Assembly: GCA_965261585.1 (NCBI GenBank)
Contig: CBDHDN010000069.1
Span: 1 to 64,000, forward strand
Length of the DNA: 64,000 nt
From: CBDHDN01 sp965261585
GTDB taxonomy: Bacteria > Pseudomonadota > Alphaproteobacteria > UBA6615
Direction: 5' to 3'
The notes below the pieces were generated by a model that saw only the letters and a program-made list of their open reading frames with translations, searched no databases and had not been told where the DNA came from. The number at the start of each line of letters is the position of its first letter. Position 1 is the first letter of the stretch. Positions 27,491-36,960 of the stretch are shown piece after piece. The translations under genes and the position numbers were made by a program.

Positions 27491-29104
27491 ATGACGAGTC
27501 GTGACCCCCTGATCGGGCGACCTGGCCGGGACCTGAGTGTTCGGCGTGCCTGGCTGCGCGGCTTCGCCATCACCGTGGTGCTGGCATTCACGCTGGCCGC
27601 GTGCACGCGGTTGGGGTCGCCCGGGCCGCAGCCCTACAGCACGGCCTACGCCGGCGACGTCCTGACTGCCGCTTATGTCTACATTGCCGACCGTTACATA
27701 GAGCCTCTGTCGCTGCGTCGGTTCACAATCGACGGGCTGCGCGGCCTGCAGGAGATCGAGCCGACACTGACGGTCACGGACAACGGCGGCTCCTTCGACA
27801 TCGTCGTGGACTCGACGCTGGTGCTCCGCCAGCCGACACCGGCGGACGGCGACAGCAGCGGCTGGGCGGCGCTGTCGGTGGCGGCGATCGAGGCGGCGCG
27901 CAGCCGCTCTTCGGCGCTCGGCGAGGCCGATTCGGAGCTTCTGTTCAAGTCGGTATTCGTCGCCGCTCTGACCGGGCTCGACGACTTCTCCCGCTACGCC
28001 GGCGCCGAAGAGGCGAAGGATTTCCGGGCCGTGCGCGAGGGCTTCGGCGGCATTGGCATCAGCGTCCGCATGGCTAGCGATGATGCCTTCGTCGTGCGCA
28101 TCGAGGATGATTCGCCGGCGCAAGCCGGCGGCTTGGCGGCGAACGATCGCATCACGCGGATCGACGGCGTGCCGATCGCCGGCTGGACCCAGAGCGAGCT
28201 CATCCGCACGCTGCGCGGACTGATCGGCATGCCAGTGCACCTGCTGATTGTGCGCGACGAGCCGCCGCTCGAGTTCGGCACAACCCTGACGCGGGCTCGT
28301 ATCGTGCCGACGACCGTGTCCGTCGAGCGTCGCGGGCCGGTCGCGGTGGTGGCCGTGTCCAGCTTCAATCAGCAGACCGGATCGTCGCTGGCCGAGACCA
28401 TCTCGGGGCTGCGCAAGGAGGCCGGGCGGGACGTTACCGGCATCATCCTCGACCTGCGCGGTAACCCGGGCGGACTACTGGACCAAGCGGTTGAGGTTGC
28501 CGACGTTTTTCTGGCCGACGGCGAAATCGTTCTGACCCGCGGGCGGCACCCGCACGCGATGCAACGCTTTACCGCCACCGGCGCCGACATGTCCGGTGGC
28601 CTGCCACTGATCGTGCTCGTCAACGGCAACTCGGCGTCCGCGTCAGAGGTCGTCGCGGCGGCGCTCCAGGACCTCGGCCGGGCCGTTGTCATCGGCACGA
28701 ACTCCCACGGCAAGGGCACCGTGCAGACAGTCTATCGCTTGCCAAACGACGGCGAGCTCACGCTCACCTGGTCGCGCCTGCATGCGCCGTCGGGCTATTT
28801 ACTGCACGGGCGGGGCGTGCTGCCGACGGTCTGCACCCGCGACTATCAGCAGGTCGCGCCGGCCGGCCTCGTCGATGCTCTGCGGGCCGGCGAGGCGGCG
28901 GCCCAGGAGACCCTGCCGCGCTGGCGCAAGGCGAACTCGACGGATCGGGACTTGCTGCGCAGTCTGCGCCAGATATGTCCGTCGGACACGCGGGTCACGC
29001 AGACGGACATCGAGATCGCGGCGGCTCTGATCGGTGATCCGTCGCTCTATGCCGAGGCGGTGTCGACGGGTGATACGGCGGTCGCGACGACGGACCGCCA
29101 GTAG
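27491..29104 (+). CDS. S41-family C-terminal processing peptidase, lipoprotein
   Basis: 537 aa from the ATG at 27491. Hydrophobic segment followed by the lipobox LAAC (Cys38), so it is probably membrane-anchored facing the periplasm. PDZ domain at about 200-270 (GGIGISVRM, IEDDSPAQAGGLAANDRI). The S41 catalytic part has LDLRGNPGG, the nucleophile in NGNSASASEVVAAAL, and Lys in SHGKGTVQ. It is a CtpA relative that would cleave periplasmic proteins at their C-termini. It starts 120 bases after rnr. Confidence 0.92.
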   Translation: MTSRDPLIGRPGRDLSVRRAWLRGFAITVVLAFTLAACTRLGSPGPQPYSTAYAGDVLTAAYVYIADRYIEPLSLRRFTIDGLRGLQEIEPTLTVTDNGGSFDIVVDSTLVLRQPTPADGDSSGWAALSVAAIEAARSRSSALGEADSELLFKSVFVAALTGLDDFSRYAGAEEAKDFRAVREGFGGIGISVRMASDDAFVVRIEDDSPAQAGGLAANDRITRIDGVPIAGWTQSELIRTLRGLIGMPVHLLIVRDEPPLEFGTTLTRARIVPTTVSVERRGPVAVVAVSSFNQQTGSSLAETISGLRKEAGRDVTGIILDLRGNPGGLLDQAVEVADVFLADGEIVLTRGRHPHAMQRFTATGADMSGGLPLIVLVNGNSASASEVVAAALQDLGRAVVIGTNSHGKGTVQTVYRLPNDGELTLTWSRLHAPSGYLLHGRGVLPTVCTRDYQQVAPAGLVDALRAGEAAAQETLPRWRKANSTDRDLLRSLRQICPSDTRVTQTDIEIAAALIGDPSLYAEAVSTGDTAVATTDRQ

Positions 29105-29110
29105 CGGCGC

Positions 29111-29138
29111 TTGACAGGCGGTACGCCGCCGGTATGGT
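29111..29138 (+). promoter_or_regulatory. Sigma-70-type promoter for rpmG
   Basis: TTGACA (29111-29116) and TATGGT (29133-29138) with a 16-base spacer, about 33 bases before the rpmG start. Confidence 0.55.
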
Positions 29139-29171
29139 GCCCGCCTTCGCGGACGAGGAGGGCCGGCGGCG

Positions 29172-29339
29172 ATGGCCAAATCGAATACGATCCTGGTGAA
29201 GCTCGTAAGCACGGCTGACACGGGTTATTTCTACGTGGCCAAGAAGAACCCGCGGAAGAAGCCGGATAAGATGTCGCTGAAGAAGTTCGACCCGCGTGCC
29301 CGCAAGCACGTCATGTTCAAGGAAGAAAAAATGCGGTAG
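29172..29339 (+). CDS. rpmG: 50S ribosomal protein L33
   Basis: 55 aa, the normal length, beginning MAKSNTILVKLVSTADTG and ending KHVMFKEEKMR. Shine-Dalgarno GAGGAGG lies 11 bases upstream. The form lacks the Cys zinc ribbon (C-minus L33). It has its own promoter upstream and a strong hairpin terminator after the stop, so it is a single-gene unit. Confidence 0.97.
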   Translation: MAKSNTILVKLVSTADTGYFYVAKKNPRKKPDKMSLKKFDPRARKHVMFKEEKMR

Positions 29340-29362
29340 CGGGCCGCCTACCGCATGCAACG

Positions 29363-29384
29363 AAGGCCGCCGATGGCGGCCTTT
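29363..29384 (+). terminator. Hairpin terminator after rpmG
   Basis: AAGGCCGCC-GAT-GGCGGCCTT is a 9-bp perfect stem followed by TCCC, 24 bases after the rpmG stop. It may also serve the convergent pleD fragment. Confidence 0.7.
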
Positions 29385-29447
29385 CCCATTTGGCAACCGT
29401 GCTCGCCCAGCGGGCGCATTTCGCTTCGCCGACGCGCCGGCCCACGG

Positions 29448-29911
29448 TCAGCGCGCGGCGCCGACCTGCCGGATGGCGAGCTCCTCGTGAGCGATCGACC
29501 GGTTGCGGCCGGTTTCCTTCGCTTTGTACAGCGCCTCGTCGGCTCGCCGCAGCAGCGCATCCGGTGTATCGCCGGGAAACGATGTCGCCACGCCGATGCT
29601 GACCGTCGTGCGGATCTCCTGACCCTCGACTTGGACGGCCAGCTGCTCGATCATCGTGCGCACCCGTTCGGCGACCGCCATGGCCTTGTGGATTTCCTGA
29701 TTCGGCATGACCACGACGAACTCCTCGCCGCCGTAGCGCACCAGCGTGTCCGAGCTGCGCAGCTGGTCGGCGACCTGGCCCGAGACCACCTTCAGCACCT
29801 CGTCGCCGGCCGCGTGGCCGTAGGTATCGTTGACCCGCTTGAAAAAGTCGATGTCCAACAACAGCACCGCGGCGCTGTCCGGCGACTCGCTCGACCGCGC
29901 CAGCAGCGCGT
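29448..29911 (-). pseudogene. pleD: PleD diguanylate cyclase response regulator, C-terminal part
   Basis: GGDEF-domain half of pleD. It contains LLLDIDFFKRVNDTYGHAAGD, the c-di-GMP inhibitory site RSSD five residues before the active-site GGEEF, and the terminal ADEALYKAKETGRN. Joining it to 33228-34161 (one CTAG kept) gives RRYLDAHLDALLARS with no loss, for a 465-aa protein. As it stands it is separated from its start by 3.3 kb of IS DNA. The catalytic half has no start of its own that I can support. Confidence 0.88.
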
Positions 29912-29999
29912 CTAGCCCGGCTTTCTCACACGGAGTAGTGCATCGGGGCCCCGAATCAGCGAAAGTGATTGTTGCAACAAGAACTTAAGCTGAGACGGA

Positions 30000-31651
30000 G
30001 TAACAGGGGCAAAAGGCCGGGCGGTCAGGCGGCGGTGCGCTGGCGGATGAGGTCTGGCAAGGGGAGGATGGGCGGCGCGCCGGGGATGTCGAGCCGGCTG
30101 CCGAGGTAGTCCCAGAACGAGACGCCGAGCTTGTCGCAGGTCTTCATCAAGCCGAGGAAGGCGTCGCGGCAGTCGCGGCCGGTCTCCGAGCGGGTGCCAC
30201 CGCTGATTTTGCGCCTTGTCACCTGGCAGCGGATGTCATTCTCCGAGCCGTTGGTGTGAAGCGGGATATCCGGCCGTTCGAGGGCGCGGAGCAACTCGAC
30301 CTTGTTGGCGTGGAGCCTGGCGAGCAACCGGTCGAGGGTGGCAAAGCCGGTGGTGGTGGTGAACAGCCGGTCAAAGCGGGCCTGAAGCTCCCGCTTTCTG
30401 CGCGGAGTGGGATCGCGGCAATATGCCTTCAGGTCGGCGTAGAACCACCACACCCGCGCCCGGATCCGCGCACACGCCTGCCGCTGGCGGTGGTTGAAGC
30501 CGACCAGCTTGTGGATGAGCCGCTCGGCGTGGACCCAGCACAGCGCGTGAGAGCCGACGTTGAACTGGCCGGCGTCGTCGCTGACGATGACGGCATCCTT
30601 GAGCAAGCCATGGGCGACCACGCTGCCCCACAGCGCGCCTTCGGTGGCGATCTTCAGCGGATCGGGATGCACCCGGAGCCGGGTGATGCCGAGGCGCTCG
30701 AGATGGGCCATCCACGCCTCCTGGTCTTTGAGGCGCTTGCTTTTGTGCCCAGCGAGCCGGGCGATCACCAGCCCCGAGAGGCTCCGGCCGCGCATGTAAG
30801 CCAGCGCCTCGTCGTTGATCACGTAGTCGGTGGCGCCAGCCCGCAAAAGCGCCAGGAAGTTCAGCCGGCTCTTCGCGCGGGTGGTGGCGAACCAGGCAAA
30901 ATCAGTGTTGCCGATGTGCGTGCAGGCGCCGTTCATGCCCTTGTAGCGGGCGCCGGTGTCATCGACCGTGATCCACGCCGCGCTCTCGAGCCCGCTCTTA
31001 AGCACACCGGCCGCCTCGGCCAGGAAGTCCTCCTTGCCGGCGATGAGAAGACGCACGACTTGGCGCTTGGAGATCGCCATCCCGAGGTCGCGCAATTGCG
31101 CGACGATCCGCGGTACCGTCACTTGGCCCGGGTGATACTGAGCGAGCACGAAGCGCCTGAGCTCGGGGCCGAAGTGGCCGACCGTCCCCGCGGGCAGAGC
31201 CGCCACCACCGTCCGACCATCAGGGGTGATCCAGCGTTCACGGCGGTAGCGGATCACGTGAGGACGCAGGATCAGCTCCTGGACCACGTAGGTCTCGTAT
31301 CCCTTGAACCGCGAGCCGGGGGGAACGGCCGCCTTGAGCACCCGCTCCTCGTCGATCACAAGCCGGTCGATCTTGCCACCCCGGCGGCCCGCCTTGCGTT
31401 CCGCGCGCGCCGGCTCGGTGGCCTTCTCCATGCCGCTCGGTTTGAGCTTCGGCGGCCCCTTGAGCCCTTTCAGCCGCGCAATCTCTTCGCGTAACGCAGC
31501 GTTCTCGGCCTTCAGCGCGACAACATCCTCAAGCAGCTGTAACACCAGCCCCTTGAGGTCATCAGGCGCCAGAGCCTCAATATCTGGTAAACATCCGGCC
31601 ATGCCCGGATCGAATCAGAATTAAAGTCGCCCGGACTTTTGCCCCTGTTAC
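30000..31651 (-). mobile_element. Orphan IS66-family element (ISBst12-like, single tnpC)
   Basis: 1652 bp flanked by the 8-bp duplication gagacgga (29992-29999, 31652-31659), as expected for IS66. Inverted ends are GTAACAGGGGCAAAAG followed by GCCGGGCG on one side and TCCGGGCG on the other. There is only the tnpC-type gene, with no tnpA or tnpB. It sits just upstream of the Shine-Dalgarno of the IS1380 transposase. Confidence 0.9.
30025..31602 (-). CDS. IS66-family transposase (TnpC type)
   Basis: 525 aa. N-terminal leucine-zipper-like coiled coil (LLEDVVALKAENAALREEIARLKG), then the DDE domain with WITVDDTGARYKG, DAVIVSDDAGQFN and HTNGSENDIR, and the C-terminal IS66 region GRDCRDAFLGLMKTCDKLG. 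It appears full length and potentially active. It is transcribed away from the IS1380 transposase. Confidence 0.93.
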   Translation of the reverse strand: MAGCLPDIEALAPDDLKGLVLQLLEDVVALKAENAALREEIARLKGLKGPPKLKPSGMEKATEPARAERKAGRRGGKIDRLVIDEERVLKAAVPPGSRFKGYETYVVQELILRPHVIRYRRERWITPDGRTVVAALPAGTVGHFGPELRRFVLAQYHPGQVTVPRIVAQLRDLGMAISKRQVVRLLIAGKEDFLAEAAGVLKSGLESAAWITVDDTGARYKGMNGACTHIGNTDFAWFATTRAKSRLNFLALLRAGATDYVINDEALAYMRGRSLSGLVIARLAGHKSKRLKDQEAWMAHLERLGITRLRVHPDPLKIATEGALWGSVVAHGLLKDAVIVSDDAGQFNVGSHALCWVHAERLIHKLVGFNHRQRQACARIRARVWWFYADLKAYCRDPTPRRKRELQARFDRLFTTTTGFATLDRLLARLHANKVELLRALERPDIPLHTNGSENDIRCQVTRRKISGGTRSETGRDCRDAFLGLMKTCDKLGVSFWDYLGSRLDIPGAPPILPLPDLIRQRTAA

Positions 31652-31670
31652 GAGACGGAGGATCTCCCCG

Positions 31671-33053
31671 ATGCCAACAGAGTGTATCTCGGATCTGTTC
31701 GGATTTGCACGCGTTGAGAGCCGGCGCGTTGAGGCAGCGTTTGACGGCGGTGCGGTGACGTCGAACGGCGGCGCGCTTTTGCTGGGGGCCCCGGAGCGGG
31801 CGATTGGCCTGGTCGCGGGTTTTGCGCGATGTTTCCAGGACGGCCGCGATCCGGCGTTGACGGAGCACAGCGTCGCGACGCTGGTCGGCCAACGTGTGTT
31901 CGCCCTGGCGCTGGGTTACGAGGACCTGATCGACCACGACGAGCTGCGCCATGATCCGGTGATGGCGGTGCTCGCCGGCAAGCTCGAGGCGCGGCGGGCG
32001 GACTGCGCGCCGCTCGCCGGCAAGTCGACGCTGAACCGGCTGGAGCACGCGCCGTCGGGGGCGCCGTCGCGCTATCACAAGATCGGCCACGACGCGGCGG
32101 CGATCGAGCGCCAGTTCGTCGCGCTGTTCTTGGCCGCGCACCGGCGGCCGGCGAAGCAGATCATCATCGACCTCGACGCGACCGACGATCCGTTGCACGG
32201 CGAGCAGAAGGATCGGTTCTTCCACGGTTACTACGATTGTTACTGCTATCTGCCGCTGTACATCTTCTGTGGCCGGCATCTGCTGGCGGCGAAGCTGCGG
32301 CCGGCCAATATCGACGGCGCCGCCGGCGCGATCGAGGAGCTCGCCCGGATCGTCGAGCAGATCCGCGACGACTGGCCGGACGTGCGTATTCTGGTGCGCG
32401 CTGATTCCGGCTTCGCCCGCGAGGCGCTGATGGCGTGGTGCGAAGCCAACCGGGTCGACTACGTCTTTGGGCTGGCCAGGAACAAGCGGCTCAGCGGCGC
32501 GATCGAGAACGCTCTCGCCGCCGCCGCCGCCGACAGCCGGCGCACCGGCAAGCCGGCCCGCCGCTACCAGGAGCTGGTGTGGACGACGCGTAAGAGCTGG
32601 AGCCGCGAACGCCGCGTCGTCGCCAAGGCCGAATGGACCCACGGTAAGGCCAATCCGCGCTTCGTCGTCACCTCGCTCGGCACCGGCGAGGTCAAGGCCC
32701 GCCGGCTCTATGAAAAGGTCTATTGCGCCCGCGGCGACATGGAGAACCGCATCAAGGAATGCCAGGGCGATCTGTTCGCCGACCGCACTTCGGCTGCCAC
32801 CATGCGGGCCAACCAGCTGCGCTTGTGGTTCGCCGCCATGGCCTATGCGCTGCTCTGCGCGCTGCGCCGCATCGCCCTCAAGCACACCCGCTTCGCCCGC
32901 GCCACCTGCGGCACCATCCGCTTGAAGCAGTTGAAGATCGGCGCCCAGGTGCGCCGCTCCGTCCGCCGCGTCAAGTTCGCAATGGCGTCTTCGTTCCCCT
33001 ACCAGCAGGAATACCGCCTGGCTCACCATCGATTATGCAACGCCACCGGCTGA
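31671..33053 (+). CDS. IS1380-family transposase
   Basis: 460 aa, full length. EAAFDGGAVTSNGGALLLG at the N-terminus, IIDLDATDDPLHGEQ (first Asp), ILVRADSGFAR (second Asp), FGLARNKRLS, and CARGDMENRIKEC (Glu). A GGAGG Shine-Dalgarno lies 10 bases before the ATG. It is partly made of the IS66 target repeat, so it survived that insertion, but the native promoter was pushed 1.65 kb away. Confidence 0.93.
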   Translation: MPTECISDLFGFARVESRRVEAAFDGGAVTSNGGALLLGAPERAIGLVAGFARCFQDGRDPALTEHSVATLVGQRVFALALGYEDLIDHDELRHDPVMAVLAGKLEARRADCAPLAGKSTLNRLEHAPSGAPSRYHKIGHDAAAIERQFVALFLAAHRRPAKQIIIDLDATDDPLHGEQKDRFFHGYYDCYCYLPLYIFCGRHLLAAKLRPANIDGAAGAIEELARIVEQIRDDWPDVRILVRADSGFAREALMAWCEANRVDYVFGLARNKRLSGAIENALAAAAADSRRTGKPARRYQELVWTTRKSWSRERRVVAKAEWTHGKANPRFVVTSLGTGEVKARRLYEKVYCARGDMENRIKECQGDLFADRTSAATMRANQLRLWFAAMAYALLCALRRIALKHTRFARATCGTIRLKQLKIGAQVRRSVRRVKFAMASSFPYQQEYRLAHHRLCNATG

Positions 33054-33231
33054 CCCCAGCAGCCGGCCTCCGCCCGTCCCGTCAACCACACAGGATCAAC
33101 TCCAGCCTCAGACCACCGCCAGCAGCCGGCGGAACCCTCCAGACTGCCTGCTTCACAGCAACCCATCAACAGTGCCCAAGATGAACTGGCTCTCGGCCAC
33201 CACCAATCCCGCTGTGAGAAATCCGGGCTAG

Positions 33232-34161
33232 GTGGGCGTCCAGGTAGCGGCGGTTGTAGAAGCCGGTCAGGGGGTCGGTCAGGGCCATCGACAGGCTACG
33301 CTGATAGTCGGCCCGCAGGCGGTCCTGATAACGCTTGCGCCGGATCTGGGTACGCACCCGGGCCAGCATCTCGTTGCGGTCGATCGGCTTCGCCAGATAG
33401 TCGTTAACGCCCAGCTCCAGCGCCTTGGCCAGGCGCGGTTTGTCTTCGCTGTCGACGATGATCAGGATCGGCGTGTGCCGGGTCTTGTCGTCCGCACGGA
33501 TCTGCGAGCACAACCTCAGAGGGTCGTCGCCCTGCAGGCCCAGATTGACCAGAATCAGGTCGAAGTCCTGCGCATGGGTCAGCCGCGCCACGTCCGCGGC
33601 GGTCTCGGCCGGGGTCGTCGTGTCGTTGTCTGTGGCGAGGATGTCTTGAATCTTGCGCCGCTGCAGCTGGCTGCTCTCGACGATGAGCACGTTGGCGTTC
33701 GTTGTGTCCTGATCGCTGACCCGGCGCTCTTCCTCGGTGACGCCGAAGCTCCGCCCGGTATCCAGCCGCAGCCGCAGCTCGTCCGACATCATCTTCAGCC
33801 GCACCAGCGACTTAACGCGCGAAAACAGCGCCTGGTCGTCGAGCGGCTTGGTCAGAAAGTCGTCGGCTCCGGATTCCAGGCCGCGCACTCGGTCGCTGAC
33901 GGCTGACAGCGCCGTCACCATGACGACCGGCAGGTGCTGGGTCTCCGGGTTCGACTTGATGCGGCGGCATGCCTCGAAACCGTCCATGCCCGGCATCATC
34001 ACGTCCAACAGCACGATGTCCGGCTCGCAGCGCTCGATGGCATCCAAAGCCTGCTGGCCGTCGCGGGCGGTGACGACGTAGAAGTACTCGGTGGAAAGCT
34101 TCGCATCGAGCAACTTTACGTTGTGCTCGATGTCGTCTACGACAAGGATCCTGGCCGACAT
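33232..34161 (-). pseudogene. pleD: PleD response regulator, N-terminal part
   Basis: Two receiver domains: the first has phosphoacceptor Asp53 in VLLDVMMPGMDG and the Lys of FLTKPLDDQ; the second (about 150-270) is a degenerate adaptor receiver (LILVNLGLQGDD). The start of the GGDEF domain, LTDPLTGFYNRRYLDAHL, is present before the IS boundary. In Caulobacter, phosphorylated PleD makes c-di-GMP to drive the swarmer-to-stalked change. Here the product would be receivers without a cyclase, ending in IS-encoded residues at 33166. It lies 10 bases after divK. Confidence 0.9.
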
Positions 34162-34171
34162 GCGGGAACCC

Positions 34172-34535
34172 CTAGCTCAGGAATTTCTGAACCGTCTCGA
34201 GGAAGTGAGACACTGAGATGGGTTTGGCGATATAGGCCTCGCAGCCGCCCTGCCGGATCTTCTCCTCGTCACCCTTCATGGCGAACGCGGTCACGGCAAT
34301 CACCGGTATGGCCTTCAGCTCGTCGTCTTCCTTAAGCCATTTCGTGACTTCCAGGCCCGACACCTCCGGCAGCTGAATGTCCATCAGGATCAAGTCGGGA
34401 CGGTGCTCGCGGGCGAACTTCAGCGCCTCCATCGTCCTTGGTTTGCAGCGTCGTGTAGCCCTGCGCTTCCAGCAGATCGTGGAAGAGCTTCATGTTGAGC
34501 TCGTTGTCTTCGACGATGAGGACGGTCTTTGCCAT
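34172..34535 (-). pseudogene. divK: DivK single-domain response regulator, apparent frameshift
   Basis: MAKTVLIVEDNELNMKLFHD (from the ATG at 34535) and LILMDIQLPEVSG with phosphoacceptor Asp53 are clear DivK sequence. Two bases appear missing near 34432: the sequence reads AAGGACGATGGAG where DGMEAL needs GAC GGN ATG GAG. The first frame runs off to 34332 and the second resumes at EALKFAREHRPD and goes to 34172. DivK is an essential cell-cycle regulator in Caulobacter, so either the cycle circuit has changed or this is a sequencing error. Confidence 0.85.
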
Positions 34536-34735
34536 TGGTAAGGGGCCCTCAACTCGTCCGTCGCATCGGGCCACGCTGGTCATGGCCTGGGCGCAGGGCG
34601 GTCGGCATGCTGGGGATCACCTTTTCTCGGGCGTCAGGTTGGGGCATTATCATGCGCGAAGTTAAGATTGCGTAAGTTCTAACCCGTTGGGGCAGATTGG
34701 GTTTTCCGGTCCACCCGGCGGCAGGGGGATCCGGA

Positions 34736-35644
34736 ATGCGCATTGGTATCGACCTTGGCGGCACCAAGATAGAGGCGATCGCCCTCGCCAACGATGGGCG
34801 CGAGCTCTATCGCAAGCGCACGGCGACGCCGCGTGGCGACTACCAGGCGACGACGGATGCCATCAAAATACTCGTCGATGGTGTAGAGAGCGAGCTCGGC
34901 GGAACCGGCAGCGTCGGCGTCGGTATTCCCGGCAGCGTCTCGCCGGTGACCGGCCTGGTGAAAAACGCCAACTCGACCTGGCTCATCGGCCAGCCGCTCG
35001 ACAAGGATCTCAGCCACCTGCTCGATCGCCCCGTGCGGATCGACAACGACGCCAACTGCTTCGCGATCTCAGAGGCGGTGGACGGCGCCGCCCGTGGTGC
35101 CCGCACGGTTTTCGGGGTCATCGTCGGCACCGGCTGCGGTGGCGGGGTCGTCGTCGACATGCGCGGTCTGACCGGGCCGAACTACGTCGCCGGCGAATGG
35201 GGCCACAACGAGTTGCCGCGCATGACGGCCGATGAACGGCCCGGCCCTGACTGCTATTGCGGCCTCAACGGCTGCATCGAGACCTTCATTTCCGGCACCG
35301 GGCTCGAGCGGGACCATTTGCGCGCCACCGGCATGTCGGTCGGCGGCCCCGACATCGTCGCCCGGGCGGCGGCCGGCGATGCCGCCGCCGGCGCAACGCT
35401 CGGCCGCTACGAGGACCGCATGGCGCGGGCGCTGTCCGGTGTCATCAACATCCTCGATCCCGACGTCATCGTCCTCGGGGGTGGCATGTCGAACGTGCGC
35501 CGGCTCTATGAGAGAGTGCCGCGGATCTGGGACCGCTACGTGTTCTCGGACCGCGTAGACACCCCGCTCGTGCCGCCGGCGCACGGCGATTCGAGCGGTG
35601 TCCGCGGGGCGGCGTGGCTGTGGCCGCCGGGCGAGGACGCTTGA
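34736..35644 (+). CDS. ROK-family sugar kinase (fructokinase-like)
   Basis: 302 aa from the ATG at 34736, which has GGGGGA upstream. Phosphorylates a hexose with ATP. Motifs: DLGGTKIEA (phosphate-1), VGIPGSVSP, RIDNDANCFAISEA, VIVGTGCGGGVVVD, the ROK zinc-site region HNELPRM...CYCGLNGCIETFISG, and VLGGGMSN. It is close to fructokinase/Mak proteins; substrate assignment is by resemblance only. The stop overlaps the dinB start as TTGA. Confidence 0.92.
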   Translation: MRIGIDLGGTKIEAIALANDGRELYRKRTATPRGDYQATTDAIKILVDGVESELGGTGSVGVGIPGSVSPVTGLVKNANSTWLIGQPLDKDLSHLLDRPVRIDNDANCFAISEAVDGAARGARTVFGVIVGTGCGGGVVVDMRGLTGPNYVAGEWGHNELPRMTADERPGPDCYCGLNGCIETFISGTGLERDHLRATGMSVGGPDIVARAAAGDAAAGATLGRYEDRMARALSGVINILDPDVIVLGGGMSNVRRLYERVPRIWDRYVFSDRVDTPLVPPAHGDSSGVRGAAWLWPPGEDA

Positions 35645-36960
35645 CCACGGCCGGCCGGCCGACCAGGCCCGGCCTGTGCCGGGACTGTGCGGCCGAGCTT
35701 GTCGACAGTGCCGGCCGGTGTCGCGCCGGCCGGTGTCGCGAGTGTGGCTCGCCGCGCCTCGTTTTTCACGACGAACTGACGGCGCTGCACATCGCCCACA
35801 TCGATTGCGACGCCTTCTATGCCAGCATCGAGAAGCGCGACGATCCGACGCTGCGCGACAAGCCGGTCATCGTCGGCGGCGGCAAGCGCGGCGTCGTCTC
35901 GGCCGCCTGCTACATCGCCCGCATCAAGGGCATACACTCGGCGATGCCGATGTTCAAGGCGCTCAAGGCCTGCCCCGAGGCGACGGTCGTGCGCCCCGAC
36001 ATGGCCAAGTATGCGGCCATCGGGCGCGACGTTCGGGCGCTGATGGAGGCGGTCACGCCGCTCGTCGAGCCGCTGTCGATCGACGAGGCATTTCTCGACC
36101 TCGGCGGCACCACGCGCCTGCATGGCGGCAGCCCGGCGCGCACGCTGGTGCGCCTGATCCGTCGTATCGAGGACGAGGTCGGCGTCACCGCCTCGGTCGG
36201 ACTCAGCCACAACAAGTTCCTGGCCAAGCTGGCCTCGGACCTGGACAAGCCGCGCGGCTTCGCGGTGATCGGCCGCGCCGAGGCCGCACGGTTCCTCGCG
36301 GATCTGCCGGTCACGAAGATCTGGGGCGTCGGCGCGGCCATGCAGCGCCGGCTCAAGAGCGGCGGCATTACGCGGATCGGCCAGCTCCAGAACTACGACG
36401 AGGCGGCGCTGATCGATCGCTACGGTGCCATGGGGCGGCGCCTCCATGCCTGCGCCCGCGGCCGCGACAGCCGCCACGTCGTCGCGCGTGCGTCCGCCAA
36501 GGGCATGTCGACCGAAACGACGTTCGTGGACGACATCGCCGATCTCGACGAACTGAAGCGTCGCCTGTGGTCGCGCTGCGAGACCCTCGCCGACGGGCTC
36601 AAGGCCAAAGACCTGGCCGGGCGTACGGTGACGCTGAAGCTGAAGACCGCCGGCTTCCGCCTGCTGACTCGCCGCCACAGTCTGGCAACGCCGACACAGT
36701 TGGCGGAGCGCATCTACACCGCCGCCTTGCCGCTGCTAGAGCGCGCGGCCGATGGTACGCCCTATCGGCTGATCGGTATCGGCGTGGCGCCCCTGGTCGC
36801 CGGCGTGGATGCCGATCCAACCGACCTGGGCGACCCCGAGGCGGGCCGTCGCAAACGGGTGGAAGGGGCCATCGACGCCGTCCGCGCCAAGCTCGGCCGG
36901 GACGCCATCGGCAAGGGCCGTTCCCTGCCGCTCACGAAGGGTTCGGCGTCACGGTCCTGA
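35641..36960 (+). CDS. dinB: DNA polymerase IV (Y-family)
   Basis: 439 aa from the TTG at 35641, which overlaps the kinase stop; a GTG at 35614 is also in frame. Translesion polymerase. The N-terminus has a Cys-rich finger (LCRDC...CRECG) seen in alphaproteobacterial Pol IV. Catalytic motifs are HIDCDAFYASIEKRDD and SIDEAFLDL, SVGLSHNKFLAKLASD follows, and the little-finger domain is at the C-terminus. The tail GRSLPLTKG is not an obvious clamp-binding motif. No LexA box was recognised nearby. Confidence 0.95.
   Translation: MTTAGRPTRPGLCRDCAAELVDSAGRCRAGRCRECGSPRLVFHDELTALHIAHIDCDAFYASIEKRDDPTLRDKPVIVGGGKRGVVSAACYIARIKGIHSAMPMFKALKACPEATVVRPDMAKYAAIGRDVRALMEAVTPLVEPLSIDEAFLDLGGTTRLHGGSPARTLVRLIRRIEDEVGVTASVGLSHNKFLAKLASDLDKPRGFAVIGRAEAARFLADLPVTKIWGVGAAMQRRLKSGGITRIGQLQNYDEAALIDRYGAMGRRLHACARGRDSRHVVARASAKGMSTETTFVDDIADLDELKRRLWSRCETLADGLKAKDLAGRTVTLKLKTAGFRLLTRRHSLATPTQLAERIYTAALPLLERAADGTPYRLIGIGVAPLVAGVDADPTDLGDPEAGRRKRVEGAIDAVRAKLGRDAIGKGRSLPLTKGSASRS

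Larger units (their letters stand above)
29916..33227 (+). mobile_element. IS1380-family element in pleD, itself interrupted by IS66
   Basis: Flanked by CTAG (29912-29915, 33228-33231). Inverted ends are CCCGGCTTTCTCACAC and CCCGGATTTCTCACAG. Without the nested IS66 element and its 8-bp repeat it is 1652 bp. The transposase gene is on the plus strand, opposite to pleD. Between the transposase stop (33053) and the right end is about 170 bp without a gene. Confidence 0.9.

Noticed and set aside
22321..28240. Very long open frames on the minus strand opposite topA, rnr and the S41 protease gene (over 1000 codons each).
   Set aside because: They are shadows caused by high GC. The plus strand encodes recognisable, complete topA, rnr and protease genes, and the minus translations are Arg/Gly-rich with no family features.
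30256..31494. A 412-codon plus-strand open frame over the IS66 transposase.
   Set aside because: Antisense to a complete IS66 TnpC; low-complexity composition.
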